NCBI RefSeq assembly: GCF_028609885.1
Contig: NZ_CP063195.1
Coordinates: 2,460,841-2,524,840 of the forward strand
Direction of reading: 5' to 3'
Source: Corynebacterium jeikeium
Lineage (GTDB): Bacteria; Actinomycetota; Actinomycetes; Mycobacteriales; Mycobacteriaceae
Length of the DNA stretch: 64,000 nucleotides
Each line of letters begins with the position of its first letter. Within the stretch, counting starts at the first letter, position 1. Both the position numbers and the translations under genes were made by a program. Shown here piece after piece: positions 35,627 to 44,347 of the stretch. The notes under the pieces are model-generated. The model did no database searches and had not been told where the DNA came from. It saw only the letters and a program-made list of their open reading frames with translations.

Positions 35627-36979
35627 TTACTTGCCTGTGTTGCCTGTGCCACCTAGACCGGGGTGCTTCGGATCTGCGACGACCTCGGCGACAGTGTTGG
35701 AGGGGGAGGGGTAGCCGGCGCCGACCATCTCCGGGTCGTGCTCGGTGGTGGGCTCGCGGTCGGTGGTCTGGGCGGCAACAGCGGTGGTGCCGGTCTTGAT
35801 GGAGGAGTCAACGGACTCTGCGTTCGAATCCCACTCGTCATTAACGTTGTTCGCATCGACCGGGTTCATGCGAGCGCGGATCACAATCAGGACGGTCATG
35901 GCGATCAGCAGGATAAAGTCGACGATCACGCCGCCCATGGTGTTGGTCATCTTGGACACGCCGGTGGCGATCCACCAGGAGACAAAGCCGACGACCGCGG
36001 CGCAGGGCAGGGTGATCAGCCATGCGGCAACCATGCGCATTGCCACGCCCCAGCGAACCTCAGCACCCTTACGGCCCAGACCGGTACCCAGGATGGAGCC
36101 GGTGGAAACGTGGGTGGTGGACAGTGCCATGCCGCCTGCGGCGGAGGTCAAGATGATGGCGGCGGAGCTGGACTCTGCGGCCATACCTTGCGGAGACTCG
36201 ATCTCCACCAGGCCCTTGCCCAGGGTGCGGATCACGCGCCAGCCGCCGGACAGGGTGCCTGCCGCGATGGCCACGGCACAAGCTACGATGACCCAGGTTG
36301 GGATGCGGGCTGCCTCGTCCGCGGATCCCGCGGCAACGAGAGCCAGGAAGATCACGCCCATCGTCTTCTGCGCATCACCGGCACCGTGTGCCAGGGACAC
36401 CAGGCAGGCGGTGACGATCTGGCCATGGCGGAAGTGTTCGTTCTTCACCTTGTGCGGGATGGTGTTGGTCACCCAATAGATCATGAATGTACCGACCGCG
36501 GAAACCATTGCCGCGATGAATGGGGAGGCCACTGCCGGGACAATGATCTTGCCCATGATGGAACTCCAGGCAACACCGCCGGTACCCAAAGCGGCGAAAG
36601 CCGCACCGATGAGGCCGCCGAACAGCGCGTGGGAGGAGCTGGAGGGCAGTCCCAACAGCCAAGTGAACAGGTTCCAGAAGATACCACCGATCAGGCCGGT
36701 GAATACGACAAGCAGCAAGGCATCGCCGTCACTGCCGCTGGCTAGATCATAGGAATCGAGGTTGACGATGCCCTTGGCGACTGTTGCAGCCACGTTGACG
36801 GAGAGGAATGCGCCGACCAGGTTCAGAGCAGCAGAGATGGCGACTGCCGTGAACGGCTTCAGCGCACCGGTAGCGATGGAGGTTGCCATCGCGTTGGCCG
36901 TGTCATGGAAACCGTTGGTGAAGTCAAAGGCCAGTGCGGTGAGCACCACAATGACCATGATGATGAGTGTCGTTGTCAC
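35627..36979 (-). CDS. pitA: low-affinity inorganic phosphate transporter PitA
   Basis: The 450-residue PiT-family transporter brings in metal-phosphate with protons. ALAFDFTNGFHDTANAMATSIATGAL at the N-terminus and TTHVSTGSILGTGLG in the second half are the duplicated signature GANDVAN-like motifs. About ten hydrophobic helices are present. The hydrophilic C-terminal tail (about 75 residues) is rich in Thr and acidic residues. It starts at ATG 36979. The upstream region has AGTAAT-TCTT-ATTACT (37000-37015), a possible operator or promoter element. Confidence 0.93.
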   Translation of the reverse strand: MTTTLIIMVIVVLTALAFDFTNGFHDTANAMATSIATGALKPFTAVAISAALNLVGAFLSVNVAATVAKGIVNLDSYDLASGSDGDALLLVVFTGLIGGIFWNLFTWLLGLPSSSSHALFGGLIGAAFAALGTGGVAWSSIMGKIIVPAVASPFIAAMVSAVGTFMIYWVTNTIPHKVKNEHFRHGQIVTACLVSLAHGAGDAQKTMGVIFLALVAAGSADEAARIPTWVIVACAVAIAAGTLSGGWRVIRTLGKGLVEIESPQGMAAESSSAAIILTSAAGGMALSTTHVSTGSILGTGLGRKGAEVRWGVAMRMVAAWLITLPCAAVVGFVSWWIATGVSKMTNTMGGVIVDFILLIAMTVLIVIRARMNPVDANNVNDEWDSNAESVDSSIKTGTTAVAAQTTDREPTTEHDPEMVGAGYPSPSNTVAEVVADPKHPGLGGTGNTGK

Positions 36980-37418
36980 GACTGTGACCCCTTACATTAA
37001 GTAATTCTTATTACTGGCGGTGAATTCGGAATGGGCCAGTAGCCAAACACTCGAATGGCTCCTGCGGGGTTCCGACAGGAAATTAAGCTACTCCGCCTCC
37101 TAATGCTGAACAACACTGCGGAGTTCAGCCCCGCCCTATCTTTGAATTCCCTTATCCGCCGATGTTTTAGCTGGTAGAAGGAATTTTCTTGACGCTACAC
37201 TCCGAAACTTATCGCATTGATTAAGCACCCCCGCGCCAACTCAAGCTAAAAGATTCATTCCCCCGCCGGAAATTGTTAACCTTGCGTTCATATTAGACGG
37301 GGTGACCCGAGGGTGATTGATAACTCAATCTTTAGCCCTTATCGGAAACCTATTGATGTATTAGAGTGCTAACCAAACGTTCTACTGATGTTTTTGACGT
37401 AACTCACGGGAGCCGACC
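36980..37418. other. AT-rich spacer between pitA and the MFS gene
   Basis: The region is divergent and more AT-rich than its surroundings, with dyad AGTAAT/ATTACT at 37000-37015 near pitA. Candidate promoters face both ways (for example the GTGCTAACC area near 37360). No gene or repeat was recognised. Confidence 0.5.
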
Positions 37419-38942
37419 ATGAACTCCAACAAACCAAACTCCAACAACGCACCATCCGGAAAGTCCGGTGGCGCAGCCGGTGGAACCAATTCCACTGGAA
37501 CCCCTGCCACGGTTGTGGCAGCTTCACCGGATCCGGTCGACTCCCGCCCCGGCGGTATCGGCCTACTCATGACCGTGCTGATCACCGCGGCGGTCGCGTT
37601 CCAGCTGAACGCCTCCATGCTCTCGCCGGTGCTAGCCACCATGGCCCGCGAGCTGAATACTGACGAGGCCGCCACGGGGCTCACCCAGACTGCCTTCTTC
37701 ACAGGTGGCGCCATGTGCGGCCTATTCCTGCCACGCCTGTCGGACATTGTTGGCCGCCGGAAGATCCTTGTCATCATGCTGGGTGTGATGTCCCTCGGCG
37801 GACTCATCGCCGCGCTGGCGCCCAACATTGGCGTACTAATGGTCGCCCGCGCGATGCAGGGCATCGCCGGCCCCACAATCCCCATGACCCTGATCATCCT
37901 GCGCAGCCAGGTCAAGGAGGAGGTCCGACTGGGCACCCTCATGGGACTGCTCGCAGCCATCAACGGCGGCGTCGCCGGTATCGACGTGATCCTAGCCGGC
38001 TGGATGGCGGAGCACTGGGGCTTCCGCTCCGTCTTCTGGCTCATCGCCATCATCGGCACCATCGCCACCCTGGTCATTGCTTTCGGCGCGCCGGAGTCCA
38101 AGCCGTCGGACAATGTGAAAATGGACTGGGCTGGTGCTGCCCTGCTGGTGGTATCGGTACTCTGCATCACGTTGGGCGTCAACGAGGCAGGCAAGGCCGG
38201 CGAAGCAAACTGGCTGTACGTCATCGCCATGTTCATCGTTGGCGCGATCGTCTTCCTGGCCTTCTGGAAGTACGAAAGCCGCCACGATCAGCCACTGGTC
38301 GCTCCGATGTACCTGGCCCGTCGCCACACCTGGGCACTGCTGGCCACCACGGTTCTGACCATGACCGGCGTGTTCGCAGCAGTCAACGGCCTGGCTATCT
38401 CCCTGGCTCAGAACCCGGATGCAGGCTTCGGCCTGGAGGCCGACAAGGCCTCCCTGTGGCTGCTGACCCCCTACGCCCTCATTGGTTGGGCCGTAGGACC
38501 CTTCGCCGGACGCTGGGCACCGAAGGTGGGCTACGGACGGCTGATCATCATCGCCAACATCGCCAGCGCGGCTCTCATGCTGGCCTTGGCCTTCGTCGGC
38601 GTGCACTCCCTGCCGGTGCTGATCATCACCGTGATCCTATTGGGCGTCACCTACGCGGGTATCGGCAACATCGTCATCAACAACCTGGGTGTGGTGAACT
38701 CCCCGAAGGATAACGAGGGCTTCCTGCCCGGCATGAACTCCGCCGCCTTCAACCTGGGCGCAGGCGTGTCCTTCGCAGTGCTGCCGGTCTTCCAGGTCGC
38801 AGGCTCCCCCCAGGGTTCGGACTCCGCCGCCGGTTACGTCACCGCGTTCATCGTCGCAGCGGTGATCCTCGGCATTGCCGCGGCCGTGGCGACACTGATC
38901 CCGAAGCAGACCGTCGCGGAGCTCGACCGCGCCATCGTCTAG
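37419..38942 (+). CDS. MFS transporter, about 14 helices
   Basis: The 507-residue major facilitator has a hydrophilic Asn/Gly/Ser N-terminus of about 45 residues, then TM1 (IGLLMTVLITAAVAFQLNASML). The canonical loop 2-3 motif is GLFLPRLSDIVGRRKILV, followed by ARAMQGIAGPTIPMTLIILRSQV. DHA2-like topology is likely. The substrate is unknown; given the rbsK-uriH pair a few kilobases away, a uridine permease (UriT-like) is one possibility, but the intervening minus-strand genes break any operon. Confidence 0.85.
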   Translation: MNSNKPNSNNAPSGKSGGAAGGTNSTGTPATVVAASPDPVDSRPGGIGLLMTVLITAAVAFQLNASMLSPVLATMARELNTDEAATGLTQTAFFTGGAMCGLFLPRLSDIVGRRKILVIMLGVMSLGGLIAALAPNIGVLMVARAMQGIAGPTIPMTLIILRSQVKEEVRLGTLMGLLAAINGGVAGIDVILAGWMAEHWGFRSVFWLIAIIGTIATLVIAFGAPESKPSDNVKMDWAGAALLVVSVLCITLGVNEAGKAGEANWLYVIAMFIVGAIVFLAFWKYESRHDQPLVAPMYLARRHTWALLATTVLTMTGVFAAVNGLAISLAQNPDAGFGLEADKASLWLLTPYALIGWAVGPFAGRWAPKVGYGRLIIIANIASAALMLALAFVGVHSLPVLIITVILLGVTYAGIGNIVINNLGVVNSPKDNEGFLPGMNSAAFNLGAGVSFAVLPVFQVAGSPQGSDSAAGYVTAFIVAAVILGIAAAVATLIPKQTVAELDRAIV

Positions 38943-39052
38943 TTCACGCAGGCGCCCAATCAGCGTCCGTTAGGCGCCCAACCCACCCTCGCTTGATCCG
39001 TTCTGGACGGTTAGGGGTCGCGGGGGCGGGGGCGTCAATAGAATAAAAGCCC

Positions 39053-40066
39053 ATGGCAGAGAAACAGTCGCTATGGCATCGCATCATTAATTACCGGCCG
39101 GACTTCCTCATTGTCCTGATCGTCATCGCAGTCGTGACGGCGATCATTGTGCCCGTGCGCGGCGAGGCGGCGGATGTCGCCAACATCATCACGAAGGTCG
39201 CCATTGCGTTCCTGTTTTTCCTCTACGGCGCGCGCCTATCGCCGCAGGAGGCCCTGAAAGGCCTCATGCACTGGCGGCTGCACCTGCTGATCATGGTGTT
39301 CACCTTTGTGGTCTTCCCACTGATCGGCGTGGCGATGATGCCGCTGAAGGCGGTCATCGGAAACGAGCTCTACCTGGGCATTCTCTTCTGCACCCTCGTG
39401 CCTTCAACGGTGCAATCCTCCGTCGCATTCACCAGCATCGCGCGCGGCAACGTAGCCGCCTCGATCGTCGCGGCCAGCGTCTCTAGCCTTCTGGGAGTGC
39501 TTTTCACACCATTGCTGGTGCTGTTGCTGATGTCTTCTTCGGAAGGCTTTCATATTGACGCCACCACGTTCCTCGACATCGGAGTCCAGCTACTGCTTCC
39601 ATTTGCCATCGGCCAGCTGCTGCGCAGGTGGGTGTATAAATTCGCGGCCTCCAAGGCGACGAAGAAGGTGGACCAGATCTCCATCGGCCTGGTGGTGTAC
39701 GTCAGCTTCTCGGAGGGCATCGTCTCCGGCGTGTGGAGTTCCGTCAACTGGCTGACGATTTTGGGCCTGGTGCTGGGGTCCATCGCGCTGGTGCATCTGA
39801 TGCTGGGCGTTACCAGCGTGACCTCGCGAAAGCTGGGCTTCGACTATGCGGACCAGGTGGCCATCCAGTTCGCGGGCACCAAGAAGTCCCTGGCCTCGGG
39901 CCTACCGATGGCGGCAGTGATGTTCGGCGGGGCGAGCCTCGGCATGATGATCCTGCCGCTGATGATCTTCCACCAGGTACAACTGGTGATCTGCTCCATG
40001 CGCGCCAGCTCCTACGCCGCGCGCTTCCCCGAGGGCGGGAAGACCACGGGCGCGCACACCTGGTAG
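39053..40066 (+). CDS. bile acid:sodium symporter family (SBF-like) transporter
   Basis: The 337-residue protein has ten hydrophobic segments. AIAFLFFLYGARLSPQEALKGLMHWRLHLLIMVFTFVVFPLIGV, the family's first conserved block, is followed by TLVPSTVQSSVAFTSIARGN, the substrate and sodium crossover. FAGTKKSLASGLPMAAVMFG is the second crossover. It resembles YfeH-type SBF-like proteins. The start is ATG at 39053. The natural substrate is unknown and probably an organic anion. It stands alone between two independent units. Confidence 0.9.
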   Translation: MAEKQSLWHRIINYRPDFLIVLIVIAVVTAIIVPVRGEAADVANIITKVAIAFLFFLYGARLSPQEALKGLMHWRLHLLIMVFTFVVFPLIGVAMMPLKAVIGNELYLGILFCTLVPSTVQSSVAFTSIARGNVAASIVAASVSSLLGVLFTPLLVLLLMSSSEGFHIDATTFLDIGVQLLLPFAIGQLLRRWVYKFAASKATKKVDQISIGLVVYVSFSEGIVSGVWSSVNWLTILGLVLGSIALVHLMLGVTSVTSRKLGFDYADQVAIQFAGTKKSLASGLPMAAVMFGGASLGMMILPLMIFHQVQLVICSMRASSYAARFPEGGKTTGAHTW

Positions 40067-40112
40067 AAGCTCGGGCTTACGCGGGCACGGAGCCTGCCGC
40101 GCACTTGCCGCA

Positions 40113-40673
40113 CTATTCCGGTTTCTGCAACCGCTTCACGTAACCCATACGCGGACGGAAACCCGCCGGATGCTTCATCTGCGCCACCGCGTCAGCGATC
40201 ACCAAGCGGAAGCGTGGCTGCATCGGCGGCATCTGCGAAATCGAATACCAGCCCACCTGCGTCGACTCGTCATCGCCAATCACCGGCTCGTCGTTGAACT
40301 CGCCGGTCTCGGGGTCGGGAATCACTGTGCAGCGGACGGTGGTGTCCACGTAGCTGGTGACGTCTCCATTCGGGTACTCCACCGGGCCGACCTGGCCTAC
40401 ACCCAGCAGCGCGTCCACCTGCACGTGCAGGCCGGTTTCCTCCCGCACCTCGCGGATTGCCGCCAGGTGAGGTTCTTCCCGTGGGTCCACAATTCCCGTC
40501 ACGGGAGTCCACTGACCATCGTCGGCCCGCTTGACCAACAGCACCTCCGGCACGGCCCAGATAGGCGCGTCCTCCGGAACGTCCCGGATGACAATGGCCG
40601 TCACGCCCGGCAACCATAGCTCGTCGTGGCCAATCTTCTTGCGCAGTTCAACGATAAAATCTGGGGTCGGCAT
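40113..40673 (-). CDS. NUDIX hydrolase
   Basis: The 186-residue protein has the Nudix box G-5x-E-7x-REVREETGL (GIVDPREEPHLAAIREVREETGLHV, about residues 68-92; only the first G position region deviates slightly). It hydrolyses nucleoside diphosphate-linked substrates of unknown identity. The ATG at 40673 is preceded by TAGAAT exactly 7 nt upstream and has no ribosome site, consistent with a leaderless mRNA. An ATG at 40682 would lie inside that -10 region and is rejected. It converges with the symporter gene. Confidence 0.9.
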   Translation of the reverse strand: MPTPDFIVELRKKIGHDELWLPGVTAIVIRDVPEDAPIWAVPEVLLVKRADDGQWTPVTGIVDPREEPHLAAIREVREETGLHVQVDALLGVGQVGPVEYPNGDVTSYVDTTVRCTVIPDPETGEFNDEPVIGDDESTQVGWYSISQMPPMQPRFRLVIADAVAQMKHPAGFRPRMGYVKRLQKPE

Positions 40674-40680
40674 GGGCGCC

Positions 40681-40686
40681 ATTCTA
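40681..40686 (-). promoter_or_regulatory. -10 element for the leaderless NUDIX gene
   Basis: On the minus strand TAGAAT (40686-40681) is separated by 7 nt (GGCGCCC) from the ATG at 40673. The position fits a transcript starting at the A of the start codon. Confidence 0.55.
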
Positions 40687-40721
40687 CGGTGCTGGGGCTA
40701 GGTGTGGCGGGGGAGGGGGCG

Positions 40722-41114
40722 TCAAAAAACAAGGTTCACCAGCACCAGATACAGCACCGTGCCCAACAGGATCGACAACGTGGCCGAACGGCGCCATAGA
40801 TGCAGGGCAACGGTGAAGACCAAAGCGATGCCGACCGCCGCGAGACCGCCAGGCGCATCCGCCTGGCCAGAGACTGTGTAGACGACTAGGAGGGTCATCA
40901 CGCCAACGGGCATGGCCAGACCCAACCAGGCGACCAGGTCGGATTCGCGGAAGAAGCGCAGGGCAGCGAAAGGCAGGCCGCGCAGGCCGAGAGTAACCAG
41001 GAAAACCGAGCCGAGGATCGCCAAGGTAGGGCCGAGCTCCACTCCCTCTGGAAGGCCCGCGGCGGCCTGCAGGTGTACGGCGGGCGCGGCAAGCGCGCCA
41101 GTAGTGGCGGTCAA
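40722..41114 (-). CDS. azlD: AzlD-type branched-chain amino acid export subunit
   Basis: The 130-residue protein has four hydrophobic helices, with LGLRGLPFAALRFFRESDLVAWLGLAMPVGVMTLLVVY as the AzlD signature. It is the small subunit of the AzlCD (BrnFE-like) exporter for isoleucine, leucine, valine or methionine. Start is TTG at 41114 immediately after the azlC stop, with GGAGG 8 nt upstream. BrnE of C. glutamicum is the functional analogue; no lrp gene is adjacent. Confidence 0.88.
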   Translation of the reverse strand: MTATTGALAAPAVHLQAAAGLPEGVELGPTLAILGSVFLVTLGLRGLPFAALRFFRESDLVAWLGLAMPVGVMTLLVVYTVSGQADAPGGLAAVGIALVFTVALHLWRRSATLSILLGTVLYLVLVNLVF

Positions 41115-41867
41115 CTACCCCACCTCCCGGGAGGCAGCGTTTTCCGCGCCGACCTTCAGCCGTAGCGCGCGGTCCAGCGGCGGGCACAAGAAGCGCACGA
41201 TGAGGCTCACGAAGTACAGGCTCATGCCGATCATCAGCATGTTGTCCGGCGAGACCAGCAGGCCCACGGCCCCACACAGCGCCGCCACAATCGGCAGGGA
41301 AAGGTCCTTGTAGCTCACGAAGGCCTCGATCGCCAACACTGTGAACAGGGCGATCAGCGCAAACTCCATGCCCTGGATCTCGAAGGGCAAAGCACTGCCG
41401 AACAGCGCTCCTAGCAAGCCACCGCCGACCCAGCCGATCTGAAGCAGAATCTGCACCGCCATCACGCGGGCGGTCGACCACTTTGCGTCGCGCCGGGCGG
41501 CGAGAATCGCATACGTTTCATCCGTCAGCGCATAGATGCCATAGGCCTTGGCCAGCCAACCGCGCACCTGGGCGATGGGATAGTTCAGGGCGTAGAACGC
41601 GTGGCGGAAGTTCACCAGGAATCCGTAGAGCGCCGCGCTGAGCGGCCCCACACCACCCGTGACCAACGAGACCGCCAGGAACTCCATGGAGCCCGCGTAG
41701 ATGACGAAGGAGAAGATCGGCGCCCACCACCATGCGAAGCCGACCTGGGTGATCAACAGGCCGAAAGCTAGGCCCAGCGGTACCATGCCCAAGGCCACGG
41801 GCCAGGCGTCGGCGATCCCGGCGCGCCATTGATCGTTTCTGGCGTGACGTGTGGTGTTCGGGGCCAT
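41115..41867 (-). CDS. azlC: AzlC-type branched-chain amino acid export subunit
   Basis: The 250-residue protein has about six hydrophobic helices. DAWPVALGMVPLGLAFGLLITQVGFAWW and SMEFLAVSLVTGGVGPLSAALYGFLVNFRHAFYAL are the AzlC/BrnF signatures. It forms an exporter with AzlD for branched-chain amino acids or methionine. The start ATG abuts the stop of the YqgE-like gene (TAGATG), and azlD starts at its stop codon, so pcnA-yqgE-azlC-azlD is one tightly packed operon. Confidence 0.9.
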   Translation of the reverse strand: MAPNTTRHARNDQWRAGIADAWPVALGMVPLGLAFGLLITQVGFAWWWAPIFSFVIYAGSMEFLAVSLVTGGVGPLSAALYGFLVNFRHAFYALNYPIAQVRGWLAKAYGIYALTDETYAILAARRDAKWSTARVMAVQILLQIGWVGGGLLGALFGSALPFEIQGMEFALIALFTVLAIEAFVSYKDLSLPIVAALCGAVGLLVSPDNMLMIGMSLYFVSLIVRFLCPPLDRALRLKVGAENAASREVG

Positions 41868-42674
41868 CTAGTTGCGCTCCGGGTGGCTTGCCCAGGTTGC
41901 GAACAGGTTTTTGGGGAACGGGCTGTTCTTCATAATCTGACGCCACGTCTCCGCCGGTCGATCCGTGAACACATCTTCTGCGGTTGCGGCTTGGAGGTCA
42001 GCGATCCCGGAATCCAGCCAGCCACGCACGTCAGTGGCACGCAGGAGGACGTAGCTGTGGAAGAGGCGTAGGCCGCACAGCATGGAGGGGTCCACGTGGC
42101 CGACAACCTGCGCTACCTGCTCGTCCACACTGGGTGCCTCTTCGGCGGTGCTGATCAGCATGAACTGTCCGCGCGCGCCGAAGCGGGTGGGGGCGGGGGC
42201 TTCAGGGCTACTCGGGGTAGGTAGGTTGGTGGCGTCCAGCTCCAAACGGTCAGTGTCTAATAATCCGACGGCGAGCACGACGGGTTCGTTGTCGCCACCG
42301 ATGAAGAAGACCTTCGGCTTGGTGAGCTTGTCCGCCAGCGCGGGCAGGTGGTTGGCGACGGCTTCGCTGCTCATGAGCCCCAGGCGGACAGCCACGATGG
42401 TGGCGCCGCTGGCCTCCGGGCTATCACCGGCCTCCAGATTCTCCTGCACTTCCAGCACCAGTAGCGCGTCTGCCCCGGGCAGCCCCGGCACGGCAAGCAC
42501 GCCGGGCGAGGTGCCGAAGGCATCCACGAACGCCTCCAGGTGCACAGGGTCGATGTCCGCTGTGTCGAGGTAGCCATCCGGGTCCACGACCGCGGCTGGC
42601 GCCTGGAAGATCACGTCGCCGGGCTGCACGTTGAACTGGTCGTTCATGCCGTTCGGCTGCTGGTCAGCGCTCAC
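41868..42674 (-). CDS. diverged YqgE/AlgH-like protein
   Basis: The 268-residue protein has a pattern like YqgE/AlgH: GATIVAVRLGLMSSEAVANHLPALADKLTKPKVFFIGGDNEPVVL (family GGP-like loop). The end, GWLDSGIADLQAATAEDVFTDRPAETWRQIMKN, finishes in LFATWASHPERN. The N-terminal 90 residues do not match. The GTG at 42674 overlaps the pcnA stop by 4 bp (GTGA) and has AGGTGG upstream. Function of the family is poorly defined. M. tuberculosis Rv0038 is a classical member near leuS; this gene is elsewhere and more divergent, so the call is moderate. Confidence 0.6.
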   Translation of the reverse strand: MSADQQPNGMNDQFNVQPGDVIFQAPAAVVDPDGYLDTADIDPVHLEAFVDAFGTSPGVLAVPGLPGADALLVLEVQENLEAGDSPEASGATIVAVRLGLMSSEAVANHLPALADKLTKPKVFFIGGDNEPVVLAVGLLDTDRLELDATNLPTPSSPEAPAPTRFGARGQFMLISTAEEAPSVDEQVAQVVGHVDPSMLCGLRLFHSYVLLRATDVRGWLDSGIADLQAATAEDVFTDRPAETWRQIMKNSPFPKNLFATWASHPERN

Positions 42675-44248
42675 TTTTGCGCCCCACCTTTCTGTTCGTC
42701 CCACCATTGTTTCAGCGCGGCGATGGCGTCCTCACGCTCCATCGGCCCGCGATCCAGCCGCAGCTCCTTCAAGTACGCCCACGCCTTGCCCACATCGGGG
42801 CCGGGCTTGAGGTCCAGGATCTGCATGATCTCGTTGCCGTCCAGGTCGGGGCGGACGGCAGCGAGGTCCTCCTGCTCCTGCAGCTGCTCGATGCGCTTTT
42901 CCAAATTGTCGTAGGTGCGCTGCAGCCTCTGGGCCTTTCGCTGGTTGCGGGTGGTGCAGTCTGCACGCACCAGCAGGTGCAGCAGTGGCAAAAGCTTGCC
43001 GGCGTCGTTGACATAACGGCGTACGGCGGAGTCGGTCCAAGTGGATTCGTTGTTGTCCTTTTCCCCTGCGCCACGGCGAGCGTCCTGGTTCTGCCCCTTG
43101 CCCTGAGTGTCCGCGTAGCCGTGGAAGCGCATGTGCAGAAACACCAGCTGGCCGATGTCCTGGACGTGCTGCTTGGAGTACTTGAGCTTGCGCAGGCGAC
43201 GGCGGGTGATGCGCGCACCGACAACCTCGTGCTGGTGGAAGGTCACCGCGCCGGATTCAGTAAACGCCCTGGTGTCGGGCTTGCCGATGTCGTGCAGCAG
43301 CGCGGCCATGCGCAGTTCCAGCGAGGGCTCCAGCCCGCGCTCGGCCTCCAGGTTCACGGCGTTGCGAAGCACCTTCAGCGAGTGCCAGTACACGTCCTTG
43401 TGCTGACGATGCTCGTCTTGCGTGAGCTTCAGAGCCGGCAGCTCCGGCAGCACGTGGTCAGCCAGGCCGGTCTCAACCATCAGGTCCAGCCCCACCCATG
43501 GCGCCGCGCCAAGCATCAGCTTGTTCAGTTCAACAGCCACGCGCTCGACGGTGATGCGGCTGATCTGCTCGCTCATCGCCGCCATTGCTTCCTTGACTCT
43601 CTTTGTGACGCCGAATTCCAGCTGCGAGACGAATCGGCAAGCGCGGAGCATGCGCAGTGGGTCGTCGTTAAAGCTGATCTCCGGGCTGTCCGGGGTGTCC
43701 AGCACTCCGGCCTGGAGGTCTTCGAGGCCGCCTAGGGGGTCGCGGAGCTGGTGGTTTCCATCAGGGGAGAGTTCCAGTGCGATGGCATTAGCGCGGAAAT
43801 CGCGGCGGATGAGGTCTCCGTCGAGGCTGTCGCCGAAAGAGACCTCGGGGTTGCGGGACTGGCCGTCGTATTGGTCGGCGCGGAAGGTAGTGATCTCCAG
43901 GATCTGGCCCTTGACCAGCGCCGATACGGTACCGTATTCAATGCCCGTGTCCCACACTGTCTCTGCCAGAGGCGTGACAATGTCGACGATGGCCTGCGGC
44001 CGGGCGTCGGTAGTGAAGTCCAGGTCGTGGGAGAGGCGCCCCAGTAAAGCGTCGCGTACCGACCCGCCGACGAGGTAGAGGCTGTGACCGGCGTCTTGGA
44101 AGGCCTGGGTGAGTGGCAAGAGGTCACGGTCTAGTGCGCGCAGGGAGGTAAAGGCCTCCTGCAGCATGCCTTCAATGGTGCGCGGCTTCTCCGACGCGGC
44201 GGCCTGCGCAGATTCCGAGTTTGCGGGGGAGGGGGCGGATTTCGTCAC
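42671..44248 (-). CDS. pcnA: CCA-adding tRNA nucleotidyltransferase
   Basis: The 525-residue enzyme adds or repairs the 3' CCA of tRNA. LYLVGGSVRDALLGRLSHDLDFTTDARP near residue 58 is the nucleotidyltransferase signature with the metal-binding Asp pair. An RRDFRANAIAL motif and an HD domain with ALLHDIGKPDTRAF follow. The GTG at 44248 is preceded by TAGAAT 8 nt upstream and TTGGCA 16 nt further, so a nearly leaderless mRNA starts here. The ATG-type extension to 44296 would cross that promoter. A 30-residue Ala/Ser-rich leader precedes the conserved part. It heads the operon with yqgE-azlCD. Confidence 0.93.
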   Translation of the reverse strand: MTKSAPSPANSESAQAAASEKPRTIEGMLQEAFTSLRALDRDLLPLTQAFQDAGHSLYLVGGSVRDALLGRLSHDLDFTTDARPQAIVDIVTPLAETVWDTGIEYGTVSALVKGQILEITTFRADQYDGQSRNPEVSFGDSLDGDLIRRDFRANAIALELSPDGNHQLRDPLGGLEDLQAGVLDTPDSPEISFNDDPLRMLRACRFVSQLEFGVTKRVKEAMAAMSEQISRITVERVAVELNKLMLGAAPWVGLDLMVETGLADHVLPELPALKLTQDEHRQHKDVYWHSLKVLRNAVNLEAERGLEPSLELRMAALLHDIGKPDTRAFTESGAVTFHQHEVVGARITRRRLRKLKYSKQHVQDIGQLVFLHMRFHGYADTQGKGQNQDARRGAGEKDNNESTWTDSAVRRYVNDAGKLLPLLHLLVRADCTTRNQRKAQRLQRTYDNLEKRIEQLQEQEDLAAVRPDLDGNEIMQILDLKPGPDVGKAWAYLKELRLDRGPMEREDAIAALKQWWDEQKGGAQK

Positions 44249-44256
44249 GCTGCCAG

Positions 44257-44284
44257 ATTCTACTAGCCCCCTCCGACGTGCCAA
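44257..44284 (-). promoter_or_regulatory. promoter of the pcnA-yqgE-azlCD operon
   Basis: On the minus strand TTGGCA is followed after 16 nt by TAGAAT (44262-44257), then 8 nt to the GTG at 44248. Both hexamers are close to the housekeeping consensus. Confidence 0.65.
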
Positions 44285-44347
44285 CTGCCCCCTCATGACC
44301 GCCCGGACAGACGTCCAACCCCTTAGAAACCTCCCGAACGGGTGCCA

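Noticed and set aside
35815..35835. GCGTTCGAATCCCACT, resembling a tRNA T-arm
   Set aside because: It lies inside the pitA coding sequence, and no acceptor or anticodon arms surround it. No tRNA gene was recognised in the window.
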